NCBI GenBank assembly: GCA_000444245.1
Contig: ATSW01028531.1
Coordinates: 1-22,961 of the forward strand
Source of the DNA: Botryllus schlosseri
Lineage: Eukaryota; Chordata; Ascidiacea; Stolidobranchia; Styelidae
DNA length: 22,961 bases
Direction: 5' to 3'
The notes under the pieces were generated by a model that was not told the origin of the DNA, did not search any database, and was given only the letters and a program-made list of their open reading frames with translations. This document shows positions 12,437-22,860 of this stretch, in pieces. The translations under genes and the position numbers were made by a program. How positions within the stretch are numbered: position 1 is the stretch's first letter; every line of letters begins with the position of its first letter.

Positions 12437-12690
12437 CAGGGGTTCTTAAACTGGGGCTGGCGAACTATAGTTGTAGGGAATACATCATAAACTACATAAT
12501 AAGTTAGCAAATTTCAGCCACAATAGAGTCGATCTTGATAAGATGAACTTTTTATTTTTTTTCTAGTCATCAGGTAGCTTTTTCAAGGAGCCTAAATGGA
12601 TTTTGGGTCACAAAGTGAAGCCCTTTTAAATTTATTTCTTGGTCGTCGGCTTCTAAACTTTGAGCGACCAAAAAAGTTTAAGAACCCCCG
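12437..12690. mobile_element. hAT-type MITE (non-autonomous DNA transposon, 254 bp)
   Basis: The left end CAGGGGTTCTTAAACT and the right end AGTTTAAGAACCCCCG are inverted repeats matching at 15 of 16 positions. CAGGGGTTC-type ends are typical of hAT elements. The flanking octamers tcttagag (12429-12436) and ccctagtg (12691-12698) agree at 5 of 8 positions, consistent with a decayed 8-bp target duplication. Inside is a second inverted pair, TTGGTCG near 12640 and CGACCAA near 12665. There is no transposase frame, so it would have depended on a hAT enzyme made elsewhere. It sits 146 bp from the Six1/2 stop. Confidence 0.75.
12631..12636 (-). terminator. candidate poly(A) signal AATAAA for Six1/2
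   Basis: AATAAA lies on the minus strand here, about 200 bases 3' of the Six1/2 stop, with a second at 12551-12556. No AATAAA was seen between the stop and this site; a TATAAA variant lies near 12752-12757. Both AATAAA motifs fall inside the hAT-type MITE at 12437-12690, so the element may supply the transcript's 3' end processing signal. This rests on position and motif only. Confidence 0.35.
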
Positions 12691-12836
12691 CCCTAGTGTG
12701 ATATCTTTCACCACAAAATTAGACGATGGCCATTCTGAATTTGTATCATTCAAACTTTATATGGCGAGTTGAAACCAGCGATCCTGCACCGGTACCAGGA
12801 CTATTTCTGATTGATACAGCGATACTTTTAGAGGTT

Positions 12837-13407
12837 TTATGTCGACCATGTCGTGGTAGGCATTGGGTGGTGCATCATACTGTCTCTTTGTGATGCGGAA
12901 GTGTGCAGCCCTGGAATAGGGGATTGATGGTGACCTGTTTGAGAATGAAGCTGTTGTTGATAATGCAAGTCGTGGTGAGGATGCCCCAACCCGTGCGGAA
13001 TACCAGCCATCGTGTAATGACCAGCAGTGGACGCGGCGTGGATAACATGCGCCGAATGCGGGTCTTGCATAGTGCTCATGATCATACTGTTAGGAATAGA
13101 CGAGGGAGAAGGACCTTGCGGGTAATGTCCATGGTGGCCATGAGGTGGAGTATGCGAATGCTGGCCTTGTTGGCTGTGAACTTGAGACTGTATCATCGGG
13201 TCGTTGGGATGGTGCATCATCTGCTGCACGTGAGGAGGTAGTTGGTGGTGGTGTCCGTGCATTGTTTCAAGCCCTGGTTTTTGGTCCATCATCGCGTTCG
13301 GGCTGCTGACGTGGCCTGATGACACGCTGCCTTCGAGGCCTTGATGAGGGGGCGTTACCATGCCGTCAGTGCTCATCCCGCCTGGCATTCCGGATTCGCT
13401 GCCATCC
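12837..13407 (-). CDS. Six1/2: Six1/2-class transcription factor, coding exon 2 (C-terminal region)
   Basis: This exon completes codon 250 (AG+G, Arg) and encodes residues 251-439, ending WST before TAA at 12837-12839. The acceptor is a pyrimidine-rich TTCCTTTTAG. Joining it to the exon 1 donor keeps the frame (AEAKER then DGSESGMPGG), which supports a simple two-exon gene. The segment has no folded domain I recognise. It is rich in His, Met, Gln, Pro and Ser, with clusters such as HGHHHQLPPHVQQMMHHP and HHGHYPQGPSPSSIP. C-terminal regions of SIX proteins are poorly conserved and often low-complexity, so it is probably disordered and may act in transactivation; that role is inferred. It is much longer than the C-terminus of vertebrate SIX1 (whole protein 284 residues) and nearer in scale to fly So. 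An open frame continues 5' of the acceptor into the intron but encodes no family sequence and is left out. Confidence 0.93.
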
Positions 13408-14571
13408 CTAAAAGGAATTGAACACACTGTAACTCCATGGGTCAATAGGTGTATAAAATATATTTTTCCCCCTGGGAGGTTAATCAGGTGAATTGCACTT
13501 TCAAGTATATCAAATTGTGCTTTCACATGCATTCCAATGAGTCAAAAATATATCAAATGCACCAATCGTTATGGATATATATCCCAGAGTTGTAGCGGGA
13601 ACTGTTGTACCCCCCTTTTCGTGGGATATATATCTCCGTACGAATTGGGTGTATTTGACTATTTCCACTCATTGGAAGGCTTTGGAAGTTTTTATCAAAA
13701 GTGTCGTTTACTCGATTTAAACTCCACGCCATAGGTTGAAAATCGGCAAAATCCACTAATATCGTTTACAGCGCACACTGTCGAAAATATATGGGAAGCG
13801 GAAAATAGTAGCTTGACAAGGTGAGCAGGTCGCTTATTACAACAGTGCATACTGATCGATTAACATCACTTTAAGCGCGTAATTTGATCGTAATGATCAA
13901 CGAATATTCTACTACTCAGAGCGCACAGCACTCGGTAATATAAATATTTAATACGTGCGAATTCAACTAAACAAAATGGCGCGAGGTAGTTTCATGAATG
14001 CAATATTTGCGGGCCGCGGAGTTTAACATTCCGCTATCGAGAATATACTCCGACATCAGCGAGTACAGCGACCAGTCGGTCTATCGCGATGGGAAAATTT
14101 TTATCTCAAATTAATGTTTTTTTTTTCTAAAGCGGGAAGGTGCGTTAAACGGTGCTACTCGTAGAAATCCAATTTCGGCGCACTGTTTTCAGTGCCGCGT
14201 GTACGTGTGTGGGAAAAGAGCGAAGCGTAAAGAGTATAAGCAGCGCAAATCTTTATCGCAGGCGGTTCCCAGCATTTTTTCGCCCGCTCCCCGCGCGGGT
14301 CGGACGAGATCTTGAATAAAGCCCAATCGACGTAAATATTTACCCCAAAATAGCGGGGGGATAATGTCGTATTACGAAACGGACGAATAAATTTGAGCGA
14401 ATGATATTCGGAATATTTTCGGACGCCGGTTGCGACACGCCGATGGAATTGCTCATAAATTGGGAATAATCGAGATTTCGTTCTATGAATTGTATACTCT
14501 TGCGTGTTTTGTACAGTTACAAATTTTTGACTATTTAAATGTCAATACTAAGACTTGTAAAAGCTCTTGGA

Positions 14572-14740
14572 CTTGAATAATATATTTATACTGAGATAAA
14601 CGAGAATATCTTAGTCTGACACTCGTCAGAGTTAATCGTCAGCCACTAGTAGTGAATGAAAAAGAACATTGTATGTTTACAATCGCATCACTTAGAGGTA
14701 CAGAGCTTCAATATACAATTGATTAGTATATTCATATTGT
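14572..14740. mobile_element. fold-back element fragments, copy 3, in the Six1/2 intron
   Basis: A left arm at 14572-14652 (ttgaataatatatttat through CTGACACTCGTCAGAGTTAA to CACTAGTAG) is followed 45 bp later by a second fragment of the same orientation at 14698-14740 (outer end: gtacagagcttcaatatac, then attgattagtatattcat). Two same-direction arms in a row suggest adjacent insertions or a rearranged copy. It lies wholly within the Six1/2 intron, with no effect on the splice sites. Confidence 0.6.
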
Positions 14741-15068
14741 ATAGTATATTGAAATGCTAAAACTATGTCGCAAATTTAAGTACCCTGTATCGATGTCGGA
14801 CTATACCAAGAAGGCGTTATCAATCCGCACGAAATTTTCGGCGGATTATTGATGGATCACCCTCGATTCGGAAGGTTAAGTGGGATGTAGCAGCGTGCCG
14901 GACAAAAACAAGTTACAATGCGCGACACGAAAATCCACTCGTGGGCCCGTTTCACACTATCGCAAAACCAACACGCGTTGGGATTGACGCGTCAAGTTAC
15001 ACGGGGGCGAAGACATAAACTCTGTACAGATTAGGAAAATGTTAGGTTCACGCTTTGCTCGGCAAGGG

Positions 15069-15574
15069 TATTAATTACTATTACCTGACCGATTTAGGAT
15101 TTTTGAACTGATACCGATACAACCGACGACTAGCACATTAACCGCTATACCCAATGTTCAAAATATCTAATCTGGCTTGTGGCGCATTCTCAAGGCTTCA
15201 GAGCATTCATTACAGAGCTTTACAGCCATCGCCACGCTCAGGCAGCATGTAACAAACTAGAAAGGCGGTATCTGTACGTTTGTAAGCGTGACACTACCTT
15301 TTTACTATCACCACTTCTACTTGCGTATTTGAGTAGAATTTTTGATGTTACTTCTACTTCTGATAGAGCACCAATGGTGACTTGGCCACATCTGCCTGTT
15401 AGCTATGAGAAATATATCAATATTCACTGTCTAACAGGCGCAAATTATAGTTATACAATTCCCTGCTACTATATTGTGAAGTCACGAAATTGCGGATATT
15501 AATTACCACTAACGGCTGATACCGATATTTCTGTCAAAGTGTCGCCAAGCAATAAGAATCAGTCAGGTCTGAAT
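15069..15574. promoter_or_regulatory. candidate intronic enhancer with repeated SIX-type sites
   Basis: The 12-mer ctgataccgata occurs at 15108-15119 and again at 15516-15527. Each copy is preceded by TATTAATTAC (15069-15078 and 15498-15507), a typical homeodomain-site string. TGATACC matches the core bound by Six1/2 homeodomains as I know it. A third piece at about 15563, TCAGGTCTG, resembles the MEF3/SIX site TCAGGTTTC at 7 of 9 positions. All lie within about 550 bp of the exon 1 donor. That this is an autoregulatory element is inference. Confidence 0.3.
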
Positions 15575-15608
15575 ATTAATTGCACTTAAAAACGGAGGCG
15601 TGGATTTA

Positions 15609-16680
<1,072 letters not shown>

Positions 16681-16859
16681 TTGAATTGAATAATATATTC
16701 ATATTGAAATAAACCCAAATATTTTAAACTCGCACTCGTTAGGGTAATCATCATCAACTAGTAGATTATTATCACCGACGAGTGTTAGCCATATACATTC
16801 GGGTTTATTTCGATATGAATATATCATTCAATTGTGTATTGAAGTTCTGCACCTCCAAT
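16681..16859. mobile_element. fold-back element, copy 4, compact hairpin upstream of Six1/2
   Basis: The left arm (16681-16757) and right arm (about 16768-16859) meet almost head to head at CAACTAGTAG, leaving no interior. The arms share attgaataatatattcat, AATAAACCC and ACGAGTG with their complements. The right arm extends into an outer end, TATTGAAGTTCTGCACCTCC, that the left arm lacks. As a single strand it would form a long hairpin. It sits about 320 bp 5' of the Six1/2 start codon, so it may limit or modify the promoter region; that is inference. Confidence 0.7.
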
Positions 16860-17589
16860 ATGCTCTTATCAATATTATATACACCGACGATGATGCTCGC
16901 TCTATCATAACTGAAAGTTACGACCGAATATCCGCGATGTCGATGCACCGCCATGGAAACTAGTCGAGAAAAAATCATTTCGCAAAATGTCGGATACACG
17001 TTTTTACGCTGTCGACGAACGAGCAGAAGTTGCCACGAAAAGCCGAAAACGCACTCTAACTTATGATTGGCAATAAATTCATTCTAATTTCCAGAAGACG
17101 AATTCGAGATCAAACCACCATTTATCTGTCGCGATCTAGTCCCAGTGCGTCGCTTTTGTGATTGAGAAGAGAGAAAAAAATGCCGGGACCTATACCATTG
17201 TTAAGTACTTTTCTATAGTACGTCACTTTAGAAAAAGGCGTCTATTACTACTATTAGAAACAAGGTAGTAGGTACCAAACGACACGACTGTAACGCAAAA
17301 ATATAGGTAATTTCGATAGGAAGTAATCACTAATTTCATCTACAAATGTTACGCCGCGAAAGTACACGTTACGGATGTTATATTTGTGTGGCTGTGTTCT
17401 TGAGATATTATCTACGTAACAAGTCCCTCGAGTGATAGCCTTAATATTGTTGTCGTATTCCATTCCTTTCGTAAACGCTATAGTGGCGAGGTTATCGCCG
17501 CGGATCATCTTCAATATATATCGGAGGGAGATGCCGATAACGACGCTGTGAAATTTCCATTTTAGTTCGGTTTCAGTAGGATTAATACG
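16860..17589. other. no gene recognised upstream of Six1/2
   Basis: Between fold-back copies 4 and 5. The minus-strand open frame covering 17254-17607 (117 codons) reaches into the repeat at its 5' end and has no recognisable domain, so it is treated as chance. Confidence 0.55.
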
Positions 17590-17667
17590 ATTGAACAGCA
17601 TATTCATATTGGAATTATCCCGAATATATTATGCAATTGCGTATATTGAAGTTCTGCATCTCCAAGA
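17590..17667. mobile_element. fold-back element, copy 5, fused outer ends
   Basis: The first part (ttgaacagcatattcat to cccgaatata) matches the outer part of a left arm. The second (caattgcgtatattgaagtt, then ctgcatctccaa) matches the outer end of a right arm. The inner halves of both arms are missing, so this is an internally deleted copy. Confidence 0.55.
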
Positions 17668-19410
17668 GTATCTTGTAATTGATATGAGCACTTCGAAATA
17701 AGTATACATCAATGGTTTTAATCAAAATAACCTAACAATGTGCGGTCTCGTATAAATTGAGATTTTCCGAGCCCGGAGTGGCTCATTTCAAAGCGATTAC
17801 ATTGGAAAATCTTCTAACCATCACCACAACAGGGTCCGATATCGTCGGATTTTCTGAAGTTCATCACGTTAATTTCCACCGGAGATCTTTATAGGGATGC
17901 ATAAAATTACATCACGGTAATATAGTCACGGCAGTGACGTATGACGTATTTCAGCTCACGAACCGATGCAAGTATAATCATATACGGTTGGAATGTATGT
18001 TTATTAATAATTGGGCCACATTATGAATGTTCATTGCTCAATGTTAAGCTAAAGCAATCACGGGAGCAGTTCTTAAGTATGAAGCTACATATATTTATCC
18101 ACACAGCCATTCATCAAGATTCTCGTGACCCAGTCGATTTGCTCAGCCGCGAGAGGGCGATTCCCCAGATATCGTTACGTCCGTTAATTCTACCTCTCAC
18201 GGTAGTGATTTTTACCCATGTATAAGATACACGTCTGCACTTATCGAGCGTACACCGCCCAAACAGTCGCTTATGTAGCAAAGTTTTGCCTCGTGGAAGC
18301 GTGACAGTGTCAAATTGACACGCTCAATTTCGCCATACTCATTGAGGGGATAAGAGTTATTTTCAGAGGTCAACTTTACCAGTCACAATTGACCACACTT
18401 TCATGCGCGCGATTTGCGTATCATAAATTCACTGCTCTTATGGTAAAGTCATCGAATTCCTGATTTGTATATACACGAAGTTATCCAGTCTGGCCCGTTG
18501 GGATTTATGACTTCCTCTCTTACTGTTTTGACCGCAATAAAAGGCCTGCGGTCCCAGTCTTTGGAATACAGTTAGCTCGCGTCATCACCAAGTTATCAGA
18601 GTGGATAACGCCAAACTTCTCTCCTGGTTCACCATCAACGACCGACTTTTCTTTCCTGGTTACTCCTGTGGGAATCTGCTTAGTTCGATACATGCAACTG
18701 TACTGCGTATTTCAACGGTTTCGGTCAATTCCCAAAGGTAAACAACGCAATTCACCTAGATTCTCCCATTCGGAAACTACAGAAAGCTTGTGGACAATTA
18801 GCGATTTGTTGCGGTTGAATCTAGTTCAGTGTTTCGAAGATAATCCATAAAACGCAGTATGCAATCATAACGATTCAGTTGTAGAGATTTCGAATAAACA
18901 ACGCAGGACGTGTAACGTAACCAATGTATACGCTGTCGCATTGTGTTCTTGTATATACTGACCCGCATTGCAGAGATCGATGTCAGGTTCATACTCAAGG
19001 AATCTCAAAACGGGGCACGTTTCTAAAATAGTTACCGCGTGATTAGATCACGTTTCCAAACCGATACTCCAAGATTTGAGAATATTTGCAAGTGGAGACT
19101 TGATTTATGGGCGAGGACTGCTGTGTGCTGGCTTAACATCATGCCACACACTGTACCAGGGTTAGCATGAAATCTATTCTTCAATCAAGGGGTTAACGAA
19201 ATTACTAAACTAGGAGGTCTGTACCTATAAAGAAACGTCATCTATACGTGGCCAAGAGACCGAAGAAGGATGCCATCAGGCCAGTGGTTTTTAAGCTATA
19301 CTATCCTAGCGAAACCTTGGCTAATCTGCCTGCTTTCAGCGAATCCTAAATTGTTGCCGATTCGCAAGAACTTGATCCAACACTGAACAAAAATTTTAAG
19401 GAATACTTAC
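17668..19410. other. no identified gene; two open stretches of note
   Basis: A plus-strand stop-free stretch of about 128 codons ends at 18850 and one of about 44 codons ends at 19349. Neither matches a family I know. A short palindrome, GTGTCAAATTGACAC, lies at about 18307-18321 flanked by GCGTG and CGC. If the exon at 19411 is real, its next exon should lie in this interval on the minus strand; I could not pick it out. Confidence 0.45.
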
Positions 19411-19679
19411 TGCGAATCAGAGGGACTTGCTGTATCGTCGGGTATGTGTTTGGACGTTCGGCGAACGGTTTGCCTTTTTTTGCCTCATTTACACTTTTTA
19501 TAAAGTGGTCGTTAATTTCCTTATAAGCATTCTCTAGCGCTGACCAATCATTTTGTTCCCAATTCTCCGCCTGAAACCTTGAAGGCGGATAGCTAAAAAT
19601 AGATCTCAGTAGGCGGGAATTTTTTGTCCGATATTTATTCAAAATCGGCCCATCTCTTGGGTTGGTTAAACAACAAAAC
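19411..19679 (-). CDS. candidate internal exon of an unidentified protein-coding gene
   Basis: On the minus strand an open frame of 89 codons sits exactly between a good acceptor (TTTTTATATCAG at about 19680) and a consensus donor (CGCA then GTAAGTATTC, 19410 down). The open frame begins FCCLTNPRDGP, and later stretches include YPPSRFQAENWEQNDWSALE, NAYKEINDHFIKSVNEAKKG and RPNTYPTIQQVPLIR. The mixed, polar, Trp-containing composition resembles real protein, unlike most frames in this AT-rich DNA. I do not recognise the family and assign no function. The exon would take one base from the preceding codon and leave one for the next. No partner exons were identified on either side, so the gene's extent is unknown. 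It could be a relic or a chance frame. Confidence 0.45.
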
Positions 19680-22054
19680 CTGATATAAAAATCCTTTCAC
19701 AACTTCCGATTAATTCCAATAATGTGGTGCGAAAGATCAACGAGCAGATATAATTAGTTCAATAAACAACAACAAAGCAACAACAAAAAGAACGAAATGA
19801 AATCATTATGTCAAACGCAAAATTTATCATCTTGATTCGGATCGAGACAAAGTGCATTCGCATTATCTCTGACAATACAAAATATACCTCGAGTATACAT
19901 AGCGATGTCGTTGTGTACACACTTCCCTAAAGTTCTATGTTATTTCATGGTTCATTAGAAAAATAAAATATCTAATAAGGTTTCCATATCGAGGCGAGAA
20001 TATGTTAATGGCCCGCTGTTCGATATCTCTCGATATCATTTATTTGAATTACCCGGCAAATTATAAATTTATAGTGCGCAATTTGTGAGCACGTGGATTC
20101 GATGTGAATGTGCCCGACCGATGTGCAGCATCGAGCGAGACCTATGTCCAATTTAACGGCAATTTGAAGCTAACGTATACCGACTAATCAACAATCAGCC
20201 GGGTAACTTGCTCCGGCGTTTATGCCATGGGAGCGTGAGCAATGTCATCAAGGTAGAACCAACTTGCTCGCACGGTCGATTTGATGTTAATGAGCAGCTT
20301 CTTTAAGCGTTGTTTGTTTTAAAGATCGCGCAACCTGAGACGCGGCTTGGGAAGATGTTTCAAATGTTGAAGCGGTCGGTACTGATTATAGATTTCATGA
20401 TTTCTGTGAGAAAGTGTGAAGATATTCACTAGGGCAATCAAACTGAAAATCGATCCCATAACATCGAGACTTCGGACGGCATTAAGAATTATAATCTTTT
20501 CCGGCTTTTCGCCGCTCGAGAGAAGGGATTACTTTGTGCAATAAGGTCCGATGGTACCTGGCATGCGGACACGAATACCCGTTAGTACATCAACTGCAAA
20601 TATAGCCTTGGCGCAAATTTCGATAACAGTATGGCGGTAGGCCACAAAACTACGAAGGGAAATTTGTTTAGAAGCTAGTACCGATAACAGTATTTGAAAC
20701 GATGATTCAACATATAGCGGAACACTGGAGAAATCAGCTATGCAAAATGTGTCTGTGATTATATTTTAATCTCAAAGTCCATTTTGCCATACCATAGCAT
20801 CAATGTTTTCAGACGCAGTTCTTCGGTAGTATTGTGTTATTTCCCCTCGAGATCGTGGGTAAAAGTGCTCATTGATGAACCGGCTGCTCATGCCAATAAA
20901 CCGAGATAGATGGCAAGTACCACGGTTTCAACGTATAGCACTTCAGAAATACTATCAGAAAAGTATTTCTCATTTGTCAAGTATTATCCATGACACAAGT
21001 TTGGAAACTATAGCATAATTGCATAACCTCCCACCATATATGTCTGACAGCTGAATCACACATGAGGCACGGCCTTGAACACCAGCAAGTGCGGTATAGT
21101 GCGTGGGCTTCCATACCAAATCGCAAACGTATCTCCAATGTTTGTATGCCGTAGAAATCATTAAGTCATCAATTGTGTGACATGACTGTTCGCAGGCAAG
21201 TTCGAACCACTTTGTGACACGTTTAACGCGCAAAACACGACATGCTTTCGCCCGGCCGCCTTAAGAAAACAAACAACTCTTAGTCAAAGCGAGTTGGATA
21301 ATGAAGACCTCGGAGTGTCGGTGTCCTGTGGTGAGTACCATACAAGAAATTTGTAATGTTAGAAGCCATGTTTCGTTTTGTCCTCCATTTTTGGCGCGCA
21401 CGATGACAGAGCCGCACTGGATCAAAACAGGAATCTCTAATTTGCTTTCATGTCCTACCATTTCGCGACGACAGTGTTGACAAAACACGGCAGATCATAT
21501 TGTGATAGTAAAAGGTATTTGCGGCGTCTAAGAGATCTTATTTGGTAACAAAATTCCCGACGGGACCAAGAACCAAATGAAAGCTTAGCGACAGATTAAG
21601 TCATTTAGTCGGCAAAGATATAAAGGAATAAAGCATGCAAGCGGTTAAAACCAATGATATAACATTTCATCGGTGCGTTTCATCTACTGCACGTGAATAC
21701 CGTCGCCCGTCATCTGATACAGCAGTAGTGGGGCCCACGAAACTTGATCCAATACTACGGTAATACGTCACTCGAAACCCTTACAGCATGAAGAACGACC
21801 ACGATTCCCTTTTTAACCATGCAATCTACAGATTAGCAGAACATCAATACAAAAGAGGAGCTACAAGGACGGCACAAATCGAATCGAAGTTCAATGCTTT
21901 TACAGCAGTGAAGAGCACGTTTGGAATGTCACGCGAGTCATCTGGATATTCTGGTCATCACAATTTATGACACACCTATTTCTTATGATATCAAATTTTA
22001 CTACGCGTATATTCGTAAAAAATGGGCGTCTTCATTTCATCCTTGTCTATATTC
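19680..22054. other. no identified gene
   Basis: AT-rich. A 12-bp direct repeat, cgataacagtat, occurs at 20621-20632 and 20682-20693. A minus-strand open frame (21261-21488) begins with a CxxC motif but has no other family feature. A CAA-rich string at about 19762-19790 resembles a SINE tail with no SINE body beside it. Upstream exons of the 19411 candidate would lie here if it is real. Confidence 0.45.
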
Positions 22055-22140
22055 CAGGGGTTCACAACCTGTTTTACACCGTGGCCCCCTTTGCAAAATT
22101 TTGAAATAACAATGGCCCACCTATAACTTTTGAGAAAGCT
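22055..22140 (+). mobile_element. hAT-like transposon terminus
   Basis: CAGGGGTTCACAACCTGTTT at 22055 followed by CACCGTGGCCCCC closely resembles the ends of hAT elements of the Charlie/ZBED kind (CAG-GGTTC followed by GTGGCCCCC). It shares CAGGGGTTC with the MITE at 12437. No matching right end appears before the window closes, so the element either runs past 22961 or is truncated. Its relation to the coding-like remnant at 22477-22860 is not established. Confidence 0.5.
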
Positions 22141-22476
22141 AAGAAACTTTATTATATTCAAAAAAGGTGTTTAGACAGTAACCGGTAGCTAGCACTATAA
22201 ATGATATTGATAGAATACACAACAAATTGGATATAGTGAATTGGTTAATGGTTAGTTATTACTCTGGCCATTTAAATTCATATTTTTTCTATGCATCAGT
22301 AAGTCGTGAAATTAATTTTAACGCAAAAACCGCATCCCTATGAGGTATATTAAGAAAGTTATAAAGTCATATAAAGTCGTATTTCCTGGTTAGGTCATAA
22401 ATCAACTCTTGAAGTTATTTTTGAGGTATAAAGACATATCGTTGTAGACTTTGAATAAAAAGTAGCAATTTAAGCG

Positions 22477-22860
22477 GTGATGCAATTAAGCACTAAGAAA
22501 GTAAGGCAATTTCTGATTGAACGAAGGCAAACTGCACGACCTATATTTCATGTGGTCACACATCAACGATCTAAAGTTGACAAGTCAGTTAACAGAAATA
22601 TGCATCCACTACAACAATATTTCAAACTTAATACTCAAAATGGAAAGTTGTACGTAAACCATCAAAGAGGCCCATGCTGATCTAAATGCCCTTGAATTCG
22701 GAAATGATCCGCTTGAGCTCAAAAGTTACATTAAGAAGCAATTGAACAAAACCGATGTGAAACAAATTGTGGAGCTACAAAGACAAGACATTTCACCAGC
22801 ATTTTTTACAAAACTGCAGAAGTGTCAACCAGAGTTGGATCAATTACAATATTTTATTTA
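22477..22860 (+). pseudogene. coding-like remnant of unknown family, broken
   Basis: Two consecutive open stretches in different frames have protein-like composition: about 67 codons ending at 22680 (with HPLQQYFKLNTQNGKLYVNH) and about 67 codons ending at 22860 (with ALEFGNDPLELKSYIKKQLN and VELQRQDISPAFFTKLQK). I do not recognise a domain in either. The remnant lies 3' of a hAT-like terminus and directly abuts a TTACAA simple repeat, so a decayed mobile element is the likeliest source. A decayed host gene is possible. Confidence 0.35.

Noticed and set aside
12903-13241. 112-codon plus-strand frame opposite Six1/2 exon 2
   Set aside because: It is the antisense shadow of the His/Met-rich coding exon and shows no family features.
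13408-13532. Extension of exon 2 upstream to an in-frame ATG at 13532
   Set aside because: The acceptor at 13408 joins in frame to exon 1, and the upstream residues have no SIX-family similarity. It is intron sequence.
17254-17607. 117-codon minus-strand frame as a gene
   Set aside because: Its first codons lie within a fold-back repeat copy and no domain is recognisable.
19201-19349. Plus-strand coding piece containing RHLYVAKRPKKDAIRPVVFK
   Set aside because: Protein-like composition but only 44 codons, no ATG, a poor pyrimidine tract before the TAG acceptor and no recognised family.
19762-19790. Third SINE copy, from a CAACAACAAAGC string
   Set aside because: Only the tail-like string is present; none of the SINE body blocks occur beside it.
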